Assembly: GCF_032586175.1 (NCBI RefSeq)
Contig: NZ_JAWHTE010000013.1
Location: 73,782-137,781 of the forward strand
Reading direction: 5' to 3'
DNA: 64,000 bases
From: Ovoidimarina sediminis
GTDB taxonomy: Bacteria > Pseudomonadota > Alphaproteobacteria > Rhodobacterales > Rhodobacteraceae
Part shown: positions 32,362 to 41,614 of the stretch, piece by piece
Layout: each line of letters starts with the position of its first letter
How positions within the stretch are numbered: position 1 is the first letter of the stretch
Notes under the pieces: model-generated
Database searches by the model: none
Told to the model about the DNA's origin: nothing
The model's input: the letters and a program-made list of their open reading frames with translations, nothing else
Position numbers and translations under genes: made by a program

Positions 32362-35300
32362 ATGACCAATTCATCCTACACCGAACGCCGGACACTGCAT
32401 GAACTTCATACAGGAGACGAAGCCGCGCTCCTCGATGCTCTGATGGAGAGATACCCCTTTTCTGCGGACGAGCGGACGGCGGCGGCCTCAGACGCGGCGG
32501 ATCTGGTGCGTCGGATTCGCGCGGACGATGCTCCGGGGCTCATGGAGGTTTTTCTGGCTGAGTACGGCCTTTCGACTGAGGAGGGTATCGCACTTATGTG
32601 TCTGGCCGAGGCGCTTTTGCGGGTTCCCGATGCGGAGACCATGGATGCGCTGATCGAGGACAAGATCGCACCGTCGCATTGGGGCGCGCACCTCGGGAAA
32701 TCCTCTTCCCCGCTTGTGAACGCCTCCACCTGGGCCCTAATGCTGACAGGCAAGGTCCTTCAGGACGGGCGCGGGCTGGCACATGTTCTCCAGGATGCTG
32801 TGCGGCGGCTGGGGGAGCCCGTGATCCGCACCGCCGTCGGCAGAGCGATGCGGGAACTGGGTGCGCAGTTCGTGCTCGGCGAAACGATCGAAGAGGCCGT
32901 TAAGCGTGGCCGGAAGTCGGTAGAGCGCGGCTACACCTATTCCTACGACATGCTGGGAGAGGCCGCGCGAACCGAAGCTGACGCCGCCGCTTATGATGCG
33001 GCCTATCACGATGCGATCCGGCGGCTGGCGCAGCAAGTCAAAGGAACAGTGCGGGACGCGCCGGGAATATCGATCAAGCTATCGGCGCTTCATCCACGAT
33101 ACGAGGAGCGGCAGCGAACGCGTGTGATGGACGAGCTTGTGCCGCGTGCGAGAGCACTGGCATTGGCGGCGCGCGAAGCGGGCATGGGGCTCAACATCGA
33201 CGCCGAAGAGGCCGACCGGCTTGAGCTTTCGATGGATGTGATCGAGGCGGTGCTGGAAGATCCCGCACTCGCTGGCTGGGACGGCTTCGGCATCGTGGTG
33301 CAAGCCTACGGCAAGCGGGCCGAAGCGGTGATCGACTGGTTCCACGCGCTGGCCGAGCGGCTTGACCGAAAAGTGATGTTGCGTCTCGTCAAGGGCGCGT
33401 ACTGGGACACCGAAATCAAGCGAGCTCAGGTGGAAGGGCTCAAGAGTTTTCCTGTTTGGACGCGGAAGGCGGCAACCGATGTTGCCTATCTTAGCCTCGC
33501 GAAAAAGCTCTTGGGTATGACCGACCGGATCTACCCGCAATTCGCAACCCATAACGCGCACTCGGTGGCGGCGATTCTGAAGGTGTCCGGCGACCGCACC
33601 GCGTTTGAGTTCCAGCGGCTCCACGGTATGGGCGGATCGCTTCATGATCTCGTAATGAAGGATGCGGATACGCGATGCCGGATCTATGCACCGGTGGGAG
33701 CACATCGCGACCTTCTGGCGTATCTCGTAAGACGTCTTTTGGAGAACGGGGCGAATTCGTCCTTCGTGAACCAGATCGTCGACGAGGATGTGCCGCCCGA
33801 AGTCGTGGCGGCCGATCCTTTCGAAGCTCTCGCTGGGTCGGGAAGCAACCGGGCGGTGGTGCCGCCGGGCGATCTTTATCTTCCGGAACGGCCCAATTCG
33901 ATCGGTTGGGATCTGGCTGATCGAGCCGATTTTGGAGAGATCGACGAAGCTCGACTGCCTTTTCGAACGACCATGTTCGAGGCGGGGCCACTTATGGCGG
34001 CGGTTGCACGCAATGGTGAGGACCGCGAAGTGCTCGACCCTGCAACCGGGGCCGTTGTGGGGCGTGTGCACGATGCTTCCGACCATGATGTCAACGCTGC
34101 ATTGAATGCGGCGGCGCCGTGGACCGCAACCGCAAGAGAGCGTGCCGATGTCCTCAACCGTGCCGCCGATCTGTACGAGTCGCGGTTTGGAGAAGCGTTC
34201 GCGCTTCTGGCGCGCGAGGCAGGCAAAACGCCGGACGACGCGGTTGCCGAATTGCGCGAGGCGGTGGATTTCCTGCGCTACTACGCTGCCCGCGGACAAG
34301 AGAGCGATGCACCAGCGCGAGGGATCTTTACCTGTATCTCTCCTTGGAACTTCCCACTTGCGATTTTCACAGGGCAAGTGGCGGGAGCACTGGCCGCAGG
34401 GAACGGGGTTCTTGCGAAGCCAGCGGAATCGACCGTTCTTACCGCGGCCTGGGCCGTGCGCATCCTGCACGAGGCCGGAGTGCCGCGCGAGGTTCTGCAG
34501 CTTGTCCCTGGCGACGGGACCATCGTCGGGCGGAAACTGACCTCGGATGCACGGGTTGCAGGAGTTGCTTTCACGGGGTCAACCGACACAGCCCAGGCCA
34601 TCAACCGGGCGATGGCAGGCAAACTTGAACCGACTGCGCCCCTGATTGCCGAGACCGGCGGTCTTAATGCGATGATCGTCGACTCCACAGCCCTCCCGGA
34701 ACAAGCGGTGCGCGATCTTGTGTTGTCGGCGTTCCGTTCCGCGGGGCAACGCTGTTCGGCCTGTCGCATTCTCTACGTACAATCCGATGTAGCCGACGCC
34801 GTGCTCGAGATGCTGGAAGGCGCTATGGCGGAGCTGACATTGGGCGACCCCTGGGACCTGTCAACCGATGTCGGCCCGGTAATCGATGAGGCCGCACGTG
34901 CAGATATCCAGGCGCATGTCGACAAGGCACGGGCCGAAGGCCGGCTGGTCCGGCAACTCGACGTACCGGCGAACGGGCATTTCGTAGGGCCTGCGCTCAT
35001 CCTCGTGAAGGGTATCGCAGACATGGAGCGTGAAGTCTTCGGGCCGGTCCTGCATGTGGCAACCTTCGAGGCCGACGACCTCGATCGCGTGATCGACGCG
35101 ATCAACGATCGTGGATTCGGGCTGACCTTCGGAATTCACAGCCGGATTGACGACCGGGTGGATCAGGTCGCGCGGCGCTTAAAGGTTGGGAATATATACG
35201 TGAACCGAAACCAAATCGGGGCCATTGTTGGATCGCAGCCGTTTGGTGGCGAGGGGCTTTCAGGCACTGGGCCAAAAGCTGGCGGACCATCCTACGTTGC

Positions 35301-35832
35301 GCGCTTTACGCGACCGGGCCGGCGGAAGGCCACCGCAGGACAGGGCCGAGCCGCGGATGTTGCCGAGGTGACGCGAGCGATAAGAGCCGCCGGGCGGCCC
35401 GGCGACACGCCGACGTCGAGCCTCTCATTGCCGGGACCCACGGGGGAATCGAACCGGTTGTCGACCTATGGGCGAGGCGTGATCCTCTGTCTTGGTCCGA
35501 CGGCGGGACTCGCAGAGGAACAAGCGCGACTGGTGCGCGGCGCGGGCTCTGTCCCCGTGATCGTGGCCCCCGGCGCCGAGAGCAAGGGATCCATTGACGG
35601 CGTTCTGGCACGCGATGCGCTTAGTGAACTTCAAGGTATAGATGGGGTTGCACTGTGGTCTGATGCTGACGACCTGAGGGCTGCACGGATTGCTCTCGCC
35701 GCGCGAAATGGGCCGATCCTTCCGCTTTTGGCCGAAGACGATATCGAGGATCGGGCGGTTCTGGAGCGGCACGTTTGCGTTGATACGACAGCTGCGGGCG
35801 GAAACGCGCGGCTTCTGGCGCAGTCGGCGTAA
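32362..35832 (+). CDS. putA: Bifunctional proline dehydrogenase / L-glutamate gamma-semialdehyde dehydrogenase
   Basis: 1156 residues. The FAD-dependent PRODH barrel lies at about 120-430 (KLSALHPRYEERQ, RLVKGAYWDTEIKRAQ, RIYAPVGAHRDLLAYLVRRL). The NAD-dependent P5C dehydrogenase lies at about 520-990 (SPWNFPLAIFTGQVAGALAA, GVAFTGSTDTAQ) with catalytic Cys798 in SAGQRCSACR. A C-terminal ~150-residue domain seals the channelling tunnel. The ribbon-helix-helix DNA-binding domain of E. coli PutA is absent, so transcriptional control must come from the divergent Lrp protein. It converts proline to glutamate, feeding carbon and nitrogen metabolism. Confidence 0.97.
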   Translation: MTNSSYTERRTLHELHTGDEAALLDALMERYPFSADERTAAASDAADLVRRIRADDAPGLMEVFLAEYGLSTEEGIALMCLAEALLRVPDAETMDALIEDKIAPSHWGAHLGKSSSPLVNASTWALMLTGKVLQDGRGLAHVLQDAVRRLGEPVIRTAVGRAMRELGAQFVLGETIEEAVKRGRKSVERGYTYSYDMLGEAARTEADAAAYDAAYHDAIRRLAQQVKGTVRDAPGISIKLSALHPRYEERQRTRVMDELVPRARALALAAREAGMGLNIDAEEADRLELSMDVIEAVLEDPALAGWDGFGIVVQAYGKRAEAVIDWFHALAERLDRKVMLRLVKGAYWDTEIKRAQVEGLKSFPVWTRKAATDVAYLSLAKKLLGMTDRIYPQFATHNAHSVAAILKVSGDRTAFEFQRLHGMGGSLHDLVMKDADTRCRIYAPVGAHRDLLAYLVRRLLENGANSSFVNQIVDEDVPPEVVAADPFEALAGSGSNRAVVPPGDLYLPERPNSIGWDLADRADFGEIDEARLPFRTTMFEAGPLMAAVARNGEDREVLDPATGAVVGRVHDASDHDVNAALNAAAPWTATARERADVLNRAADLYESRFGEAFALLAREAGKTPDDAVAELREAVDFLRYYAARGQESDAPARGIFTCISPWNFPLAIFTGQVAGALAAGNGVLAKPAESTVLTAAWAVRILHEAGVPREVLQLVPGDGTIVGRKLTSDARVAGVAFTGSTDTAQAINRAMAGKLEPTAPLIAETGGLNAMIVDSTALPEQAVRDLVLSAFRSAGQRCSACRILYVQSDVADAVLEMLEGAMAELTLGDPWDLSTDVGPVIDEAARADIQAHVDKARAEGRLVRQLDVPANGHFVGPALILVKGIADMEREVFGPVLHVATFEADDLDRVIDAINDRGFGLTFGIHSRIDDRVDQVARRLKVGNIYVNRNQIGAIVGSQPFGGEGLSGTGPKAGGPSYVARFTRPGRRKATAGQGRAADVAEVTRAIRAAGRPGDTPTSSLSLPGPTGESNRLSTYGRGVILCLGPTAGLAEEQARLVRGAGSVPVIVAPGAESKGSIDGVLARDALSELQGIDGVALWSDADDLRAARIALAARNGPILPLLAEDDIEDRAVLERHVCVDTTAAGGNARLLAQSA

Positions 35833-35838
35833 TGGATC

Positions 35839-36501
35839 TCAAGCATGGTGCGGGCCAGCGTCGCGGAACACCGCATCCTGGCTCAGCACCTCGCCAAAAA
35901 GCGAATGCGTCAGCCTCAGAGAGAAGCGGAAACACCCCGTGCCCTCGTCATGGTGCCCGATTTCAAGAGCACCGGGCGTAAGCCAGCGAGGTAGGCGAAG
36001 CCGCAGGCCAAGGGCTTCGAAAAAGTAGTGGTCGCTTTCAAAGATCAGTGACGACGGAGCCGCGCGGATTCGAAGCGCCATGCCGATGCCGTATCCGATG
36101 TATTCCTCCAGCCCCGTAACACCGCGGAATCGTTTGGAACTGTGGACGACCTGCGGAAAGCCGGCTGCGCGGCTGTATTGGCGGATCCAGAACTGGCCTC
36201 CGGTGCTGCCGTCTTCGGTGACGACCACAACCGCCGCTTGCCCCACGGAGGAGACATCGTAAGGAAGCGGTGCTCCCACCGGGCGCAGGATCTGTGCGAG
36301 AATCCAGCCCATGATCGAGAACCGCATTGCCGTGACTTCGCCCTGATAGGTAACGCTCATTCCCGCGCGGAGGCGCTTGCCGAAACGGGCCTGCACCGCC
36401 TCGGGGAGGCCTGCCCAGGCGCTATCCCCGAGAAGAGCCCGAAAACGGTTGTCGGACTGGTAGCTTCCGGTGTCGGCTTTCTGGATCGCTTGCATCATCA
36501 T
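35839..36501 (-). CDS. DUF4166 domain protein
   Basis: 220 residues. FRALLGDSAWAGLPEAVQAR near the start and the YQGEVTAMRFS and RPVGAPLPYD segments match the DUF4166 pattern, often found alone or fused to a saccharopine-dehydrogenase-like domain. It is soluble, without a signal peptide; function unknown. The first three codons are all ATG, so the start may be at 36501, 36498 or 36495; GGAG lies 3-9 nt upstream. An operator-like palindrome at 36518-36535 is nearly identical to the one at the start of the neighbouring regulator gene. Confidence 0.85.
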   Translation of the reverse strand: MMMQAIQKADTGSYQSDNRFRALLGDSAWAGLPEAVQARFGKRLRAGMSVTYQGEVTAMRFSIMGWILAQILRPVGAPLPYDVSSVGQAAVVVVTEDGSTGGQFWIRQYSRAAGFPQVVHSSKRFRGVTGLEEYIGYGIGMALRIRAAPSSLIFESDHYFFEALGLRLRLPRWLTPGALEIGHHDEGTGCFRFSLRLTHSLFGEVLSQDAVFRDAGPHHA

Positions 36502-36517
36502 TCACTCCATTCTGGTA

Positions 36518-36535
36518 TTTCTGTATTTCCAGAAA
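36518..36535. promoter_or_regulatory. Operator upstream of the DUF4166 gene
   Basis: TTTCTGTATTTCCAGAAA, with TTTCTG/CAGAAA arms and a 6-bp centre. It shares 14 of 18 positions with TTTCTGTCATAACAGAAA at the adjacent regulator gene, so both are probably bound by that regulator. Confidence 0.65.
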
Positions 36536-36558
36536 AAAACTCATAAAAAAGGGCGCGT

Positions 36559-37128
36559 TCACCCGCCCCGTTTACCATTGCGACCAATGAGGGAGAAAAC
36601 CTTGTCCCCCATCGTCAGGAGCGTGTTCAGCCGCGACTTAGGGACCTTGAGCATCTGTGCATACCAACGGTCGGCAGTGTCGAGAAACTCCTTCATCGCT
36701 CGCATCCGGTTCAGAACCTCGGGGTGCAAACCCTTTTCCGTTTCTGCCTGAGCAACGCATGCATTGATTGCGGAAATCGCCGGATCAATCTCGCGCTCCT
36801 TGCGACCTTGCGCGATCCGCATCGCCATTTCCCAGACATCCGTTTCAGCCTGGAAATATTCTCGCCGGTCCCCTTGAACTGGCACGCGGCGGATAAGCTT
36901 CCAGGAAACAAGTTCCTTCAGCGAGTTGGAGACATTCGAGCGCGCGATGCCGAGTTCTTCCGAAATCTGTTCGGCGTTCAGCGGCACCACGCTGAGGTAC
37001 AGAAGAGCGTGGATCTGGGCAACGGAACGATTGACGCTCCACTGCCCCCCCATGTCACCCCAATAAAGGATGAACTGCTCCCGCGCCGCAGATTTTCGTT
37101 CATCCGTATTTACGAAAATTTCTGTCAT
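36559..37128 (-). CDS. GbsR/MarR-type transcriptional regulator
   Basis: 189 residues from the ATG at 37128. It has the GbsR-type N-terminus (REQFILYWGDMGGQW), a winged helix with PLNAEQISEELGIARSNVSN, the wing VPVQGDRREYFQAETDVWEM and a long C-terminal helical region. GbsR regulators respond to osmolytes such as choline in Bacillus; the signal here is unknown. A perfect palindrome overlaps its start codon, which argues for strong autorepression, and a near-copy precedes the downstream DUF4166 gene, 58 nt away in the same orientation. Confidence 0.9.
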   Translation of the reverse strand: MTEIFVNTDERKSAAREQFILYWGDMGGQWSVNRSVAQIHALLYLSVVPLNAEQISEELGIARSNVSNSLKELVSWKLIRRVPVQGDRREYFQAETDVWEMAMRIAQGRKEREIDPAISAINACVAQAETEKGLHPEVLNRMRAMKEFLDTADRWYAQMLKVPKSRLNTLLTMGDKVFSLIGRNGKRGG

Positions 37129-37137
37129 AACAGAAAT
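37118..37137. promoter_or_regulatory. Perfect operator overlapping the GbsR-type start codon
   Basis: 8-bp arms ATTTCTGT and ACAGAAAT around CATA (37118-37137). The regulator ATG (37128-37126) lies inside it. The site is also about 100 nt upstream of the divergent acetyltransferase gene and could control it as well. Confidence 0.75.
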
Positions 37138-37235
37138 ATCGGGCAATCCGGAACAAGAGTCAACTCCCGCGATTGGCAGGTATTTGGTGGAACGGTAACG
37201 TGGAGATCACAGCATCGGGGAGAACGGGACGCGAG

Positions 37236-37784
37236 ATGTCTAACGGGATGGCAGTTACGATCCGGGAGGCAAGAGAAGACGACATCGCCAGTGTCGCGGC
37301 GATCTATGCTGACGCCGTTCTGACTGGGTTCGGAACATTTGAAACCACCCCTCCCAGCGAGGAGGAAATGGCGAAGCGGTACACGGCGCTCGCATCCGCC
37401 GGTCACCCCTATCTCGTCGCCGAAATGGAAGGAGTGGTAGTGGGATACGCCCATGCAGGGCCCTACAGGCCGCGGCCGGCCTATCGGAACACAGTCGAGT
37501 GTTCAGTTTACGTCGAGAAGGAATCAAAGAGACGGGGCATCGGAAAGAAACTTCTCGAAGCCCTTCTTGAGGCGTCGGAGGAGAAGGGATTTCGGCAGAT
37601 CGTAGCGGTGATCGGAGACAGCGGGAATACTGCTTCGGTGGCGCTTCACGCGTCTTGCGGGTTTGCGCATGTGGGTACGCTGCGGTCCGTCGGACGGAAG
37701 CATGGCCGCTGGCTCGACACGGTGATCGCGCAACGCCCTCTTGGTCGCGCGGACAGCGCAGATCCGGATAGCGAGACACCGTGA
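37236..37784 (+). CDS. GNAT acetyltransferase, phosphinothricin N-acetyltransferase (Pat/Bar) type
   Basis: 182 residues. VTIREAREDDIASVAAIYAD, GTFETTPPSEEEMAKRY, GYAHAGPYRPRPAYRNTVEC and ESKRRGIGKKLLEALLEASE with the acetyl-CoA P-loop (RRGIGK) match the COG1247 group, which acetylates phosphinothricin, methionine sulfoximine or related amino acids. The ATG at 37236 is preferred; 37248 is an alternative. The extra C-terminal tail of about 12 residues is hydrophilic. It is divergent from the GbsR-type regulator. Confidence 0.88.
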   Translation: MSNGMAVTIREAREDDIASVAAIYADAVLTGFGTFETTPPSEEEMAKRYTALASAGHPYLVAEMEGVVVGYAHAGPYRPRPAYRNTVECSVYVEKESKRRGIGKKLLEALLEASEEKGFRQIVAVIGDSGNTASVALHASCGFAHVGTLRSVGRKHGRWLDTVIAQRPLGRADSADPDSETP

Positions 37785-37998
37785 GGCTTGATTCGACGGT
37801 CAAAAGGCCCCAAGCGGCTGCAAGGTGGCGCCGGAAGGCACAGGAATAAACTTGCGTCTTCGCCGTGTTTCACGCCAAAAATCGTCGCGTCGAGTTCCAT
37901 TTCGAGAGCAAAAAGTACTCGCGATTAAAGGGACTGGTCATAAATAAACGAAACTGGTAAAGAAACTTCACCAATTTGGAGAAGACGGGAGGATACCC

Positions 37999-39042
37999 AT
38001 GAAGTTCAAGGCCCTGGCAGCAGCCAGCCTTATCGCTCTGTCCGCAGGTTCTGCCAGCGCGCAGGAAACTATCGAAATGACGTCTTCCTTCGGGAAGAAC
38101 CTGCCGATCCTTGGCACCGCGGCGGTCGACTTCGTCGAGAAGATCAACAGCATCTCCGAGGAAGTCGAGTTCGAGCATTTCGATCCCGGCGAACTGGTTC
38201 CAACCCTTGAAGCGCTTGACGCCGTTTCGAACGGATCGGTCGACGCCAGCTATGCAACTTCGGGCTATTGGCAGGGCAAGATCACGGCTGCATCGCTTTT
38301 CGCTGCTGTACCGTTCGGTCCTGAAGCCGGTGAATTCCTGGCCTGGATGCTCTATGACGATGGTCACGCGTTGTTCCAGCGGATGTATGATGAAGCCGGC
38401 TACAACGTGCATGTCCTGCCCTGTGGGATCATCGCCCCGGAAACCTCTGGCTGGTTCAAGAACGAGATCAACTCGCTTTCGGACCTCGAGGGCCTCAACA
38501 TGCGCTTCTTCGGCCTGGGTGCCGAAGTGATGCAGAAACTGGGTGTCTCGACCTCGCTTCTCGCCGCGGGCGACATCTTCCCGGCCCTAGAGCGTGGCGC
38601 GATCGACGCGACCGAGTTCTCGATGCCGCTGATCGACGCGCGCCTCGGCTTCCACAACATCGCGAAGTACAACTACTTCCCCGGCTGGCACCAGCCCGCC
38701 ACGATGTTTGAACTGCTTGTCAACAAGGACGTCTGGGACGGGCTTGACGAGCGGGCGCAAAAGCAGATCGAAGTGGCCTGCCTTGCAAACATCACGACGA
38801 ACTACGCAGAAGGCGAAGCCAAGAACTTCCAGGCGATGATCGACAACACCGAACAAAACGGCGTGACGATCAAGAAGTGGTCGCCCGAAGTACTCGCTAC
38901 TTTGGAATCCACGTGGAACGAGGTGGCCGCAGAACTGGCGGCAGAAGACGCCTTCTTCAAGGAGGTCTGGGACGATCTTCAGGAATTCCGCGCCGGCTAC
39001 AAGGTGTGGAACGATGCGATCTACCTGCCGCGTCCGCGGTAA
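37999..39042 (+). CDS. dctP: TRAP transporter solute-binding protein (TakP/DctP family)
   Basis: 347 residues with a Sec signal peptide (about 1-22, SAGSASA|QE). The mature part has the TRAP SBP hallmarks TSSFGKNLPILGTAAVDF, LGAEVMQKLGVSTSLLAAGD and ERGAIDATEFSMPLIDARLG. The last, with YNYFPGWHQPATMFELLVN, places it near TakP-like proteins that bind 2-oxo or monocarboxylic acids; the conserved ligand Arg is likely in LNMRFFG. GGGAGGA lies upstream of the ATG. A terminator follows, so this gene is probably expressed above the permeases. Confidence 0.92.
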   Translation: MKFKALAAASLIALSAGSASAQETIEMTSSFGKNLPILGTAAVDFVEKINSISEEVEFEHFDPGELVPTLEALDAVSNGSVDASYATSGYWQGKITAASLFAAVPFGPEAGEFLAWMLYDDGHALFQRMYDEAGYNVHVLPCGIIAPETSGWFKNEINSLSDLEGLNMRFFGLGAEVMQKLGVSTSLLAAGDIFPALERGAIDATEFSMPLIDARLGFHNIAKYNYFPGWHQPATMFELLVNKDVWDGLDERAQKQIEVACLANITTNYAEGEAKNFQAMIDNTEQNGVTIKKWSPEVLATLESTWNEVAAELAAEDAFFKEVWDDLQEFRAGYKVWNDAIYLPRPR

Positions 39043-39062
39043 GGCCTGAAACATCGATACCT

Positions 39063-39089
39063 GCCGGGGCGGCTTGCCGCCCCGGTTTT
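39063..39089 (+). terminator. Terminator/attenuator between TRAP dctP and dctQ
   Basis: Perfect 10-bp arms CCGGGGCGGC and GCCGCCCCGG with a 2-nt loop, then TTTTT. It lies inside the operon and would reduce read-through, giving excess binding protein over permease. Confidence 0.85.
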
Positions 39090-39130
39090 TCACGCGGACC
39101 ACAGTGCCGCGTGACCAGAAGGGGCGCCAC

Positions 39131-39931
39131 ATGCAGAAGACCGAAGAACTGATCCAGCTTTCCGATCCCGGGGAGGTGGGCCGGGCCGAACACAATCGCG
39201 GCGACCGGATCGTCGTATGGATCTCGAACTTTTTTGCATGGCTGTTCCCGGCGCTGATGGTCGCGATCTGCGCACAGGTGGTCTTGCGTCAAGCGGGCCA
39301 CAACCAAGCCTGGCTCGACGATTTCCAGTGGTGGCTCTACGGCGCTGCTGTACTTGTCGGTATCGGCTACGCCGTGACTACGAACAGCCATGTGCGCGTC
39401 GACATTTTTTATGACAACTACAGCGATGAAAAGAAGGCCCGCACCGAGGTTGTAGCGCTGGTCTGGCTGTTCCTCCCGTTCATACTTTTGTCGTGGGACG
39501 TGACGTTCCACTATGCGGTGGCATCGGTCGTCGCAGACGAAGGCTCGGACAGCCCGAACGGTCTTCACAACCTCTGGATCCTAAAGGTGTTCATGAATGC
39601 CGCCTTCCTGTTCATCGCTTTCGCGATCTGGGCGGCTTACGTGCGCAACCTCTCAAAACTGACGGAGCCGACGCTTTTCAAGCAACTGCTGGTTGCCTTC
39701 CCTACCGTGTGGTTTGCGATGAACCTCGCCTGTTACTATGCGATCTGGTGGTTTCTGCGGCTGACAAGCGGACCCGATGTATCGGCGCGCGATATCGGCC
39801 GGATGGACATATTCGATGAATTCGAGCTTGGGCCTTACGAGATCAAGTACACCGTCGTGATTGCGCTGGTGGCAACAATCGTTCTTCTCATTCTCGTGCG
39901 CCTGTTCTCAGGCCGCCGGTCGGGGGCCTGA
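39131..39931 (+). CDS. dctQ: TRAP transporter small permease, long form
   Basis: 266 residues from the ATG at 39131. A soluble N-terminus (about 1-38) is followed by a first helix (about 40-58) and then WLDDFQWWLYGAAVLVGIGY and NSHVRVDIFYDNYSDEKKAR, the classical DctQ core. Additional helices (about 115-135, 155-175, 185-205 and near the C-terminus) make it longer than typical four-helix DctQ. It assists the large permease in Na+-driven uptake. dctM starts 4 nt after its stop. Confidence 0.9.
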   Translation: MQKTEELIQLSDPGEVGRAEHNRGDRIVVWISNFFAWLFPALMVAICAQVVLRQAGHNQAWLDDFQWWLYGAAVLVGIGYAVTTNSHVRVDIFYDNYSDEKKARTEVVALVWLFLPFILLSWDVTFHYAVASVVADEGSDSPNGLHNLWILKVFMNAAFLFIAFAIWAAYVRNLSKLTEPTLFKQLLVAFPTVWFAMNLACYYAIWWFLRLTSGPDVSARDIGRMDIFDEFELGPYEIKYTVVIALVATIVLLILVRLFSGRRSGA

Positions 39932-39934
39932 TCG

Positions 39935-41374
39935 ATGGAATGGTTTCTCGCCCATGCGACCGTGAATGAAATCGCCGTACTTGCGATGTTCCTGATGTTC
40001 ATCTGGATGCTTTTCCGCGGCATTCCGGTTGCAATGGCCCTCGTCGGGGTCAGCCTTGTCTTCATCCTGATTTCGCAGATCGCCCTCGACCCCTATCGCA
40101 GCGTGTTTCGCGACGTGATCGCCTTTGACCGCGTCGGGCTCGAATACCAGAGGCTCCTCGCACTTTCGGGGCGGCTGTTCGGCTCAATCGTGAAGAACCC
40201 TGTGCTGGTCGCGCTACCGATGTTCATCTTCATGGGGCTCATGTTGGATCAGTCGGGCGTCGCGCAGCGGATGATGCATTCGATGCAGAAGCTGTTCGGT
40301 GGATTGCGTGGCGGGCTGTCACTGACGGTTCTTCTGATAGGGATTATCCTCGCGGCCTCGACAGGCGTAATCGGTGCATCGGTCACGCTTCTGGGCGTTA
40401 TGGCCCTGCCTGCGATGATGGCCCAGAACTACTCCAAACCCATTGCCACGGGCACGATCGCTTCGGCGGGAACGCTGGGTATTCTGATTCCGCCGTCGAT
40501 CATGCTGGTGATCATGTCGGATCAGCTTGCGATCTCACTGGGCGATCTGTTCATGGGGGCGCTTTTTCCGGGGCTGATCCTGGGGGCTCTCTATATCGTA
40601 TTCATTGTCATCTACGGCTTCGTTTCGCCGAAATCGATGCCGGCGCCAGAACGCGTCGAGGCGATTCACTGGGCCGAAGTGCGCGACGTTCTTCTGGCCG
40701 TGATCCCGCCCCTGTTCCTGATCCTTCTCGTGCTGGGATCGATCTTCGCCGGGATCGCCACCCCGACCGAAGCGTCAGGTCTTGGTGCCGCGGGTGCAAC
40801 GCTTCTGGCGGCTTTGAACGGCAAGCTGAACTACAAGGTTTTGAAGGAAGTAAGCCGCTCGACGCTGAACACCTCGGGCTACATCGTGGGGATCTTCCTC
40901 GCCGCGAACTTCTTTGCCTTTGTCCTGAGGCGCTACGGCGGAGACGAAATTATCGAGCTGATGGTGGGGAACGCTTTCGACGAACCCTACATGACGGTGC
41001 TTTTCATCCTCTTCATCGTTTTCCTCCTGGGGTTCCTTCTGGACTGGATCGAGATCACGATAATCATCATGCCGCTGATGCTTCCGATCATCATCGGCCT
41101 GAACCTCGACATCCCCGGATTCGACCAGGTGCGCGACCCGTCGGTTGTATGGTTCGCAATTTTGGTGGCGGTAACACTGCAGACGTCGTTCCTGACACCA
41201 CCCGTGGGCTTCGCCCTGTTCTATCTGAAGGGCGTGTGTCCACCGGGTGTAACGCTTGGGCATATCTATCGCGGGATCATTCCCTTCGTGATCCTGCAGT
41301 TGATCGGTCTCTTCATCGTGTTCGAGTTCCCGGCGCTAACCACTTGGTTGCCATCCGTAGCATACGCGGACTAG
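39935..41374 (+). CDS. dctM: TRAP transporter large permease
   Basis: 479 residues with about 11-12 hydrophobic helices. It has the DctM core: FRGIPVAMALVGVSLVF, PLPMFIFMGLMLD-like ALPMFIFMGLMLDQSG, ASTGVIGASVTLLGVMALP, GTLGILIPPSIMLVIM and IATPTEASGLGAAGATLLA. The last two are the re-entrant loops that bind substrate and sodium in this family. With the upstream SBP it should import an organic acid. A very stable hairpin lies downstream of the stop. Confidence 0.95.
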   Translation: MEWFLAHATVNEIAVLAMFLMFIWMLFRGIPVAMALVGVSLVFILISQIALDPYRSVFRDVIAFDRVGLEYQRLLALSGRLFGSIVKNPVLVALPMFIFMGLMLDQSGVAQRMMHSMQKLFGGLRGGLSLTVLLIGIILAASTGVIGASVTLLGVMALPAMMAQNYSKPIATGTIASAGTLGILIPPSIMLVIMSDQLAISLGDLFMGALFPGLILGALYIVFIVIYGFVSPKSMPAPERVEAIHWAEVRDVLLAVIPPLFLILLVLGSIFAGIATPTEASGLGAAGATLLAALNGKLNYKVLKEVSRSTLNTSGYIVGIFLAANFFAFVLRRYGGDEIIELMVGNAFDEPYMTVLFILFIVFLLGFLLDWIEITIIIMPLMLPIIIGLNLDIPGFDQVRDPSVVWFAILVAVTLQTSFLTPPVGFALFYLKGVCPPGVTLGHIYRGIIPFVILQLIGLFIVFEFPALTTWLPSVAYAD

Positions 41375-41410
41375 GCGCTTTCCACACCTGCGCCTCCAAC
41401 ACACCAAAAG

Positions 41411-41442
41411 GGGCCACATTCGCCAGGAGGCGAATGTGGCCC
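41411..41442. terminator. Long perfect hairpin after the TRAP operon
   Basis: 14-bp perfect arms GGGCCACATTCGCC and GGCGAATGTGGCCC with a 4-nt AGGA loop, 37 nt after the dctM stop. There is no T-tract; it can serve as a 3'-end protecting structure or terminator. Confidence 0.6.
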
Positions 41443-41614
41443 GAATTCTGTAACAGATTCAGGATTGCGCAAGTCTGCGATCTCTGAAGGCATCATCGAA
41501 CGACGCCCAAGCAACCGGTTGATTCCATGACGTCGAAACTCAACATGCAGGTTTTCAGCCTCTACCTTGTGCTAATAGTCGGCGGGTGACGCTGCCTCGA
41601 TCAGAATTGTTGCG

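Noticed and set aside
33079..34470. A 463-codon minus-strand frame inside putA
   Set aside because: Antisense to conserved PRODH/P5CDH motifs, with low-quality composition and no ribosome binding site.
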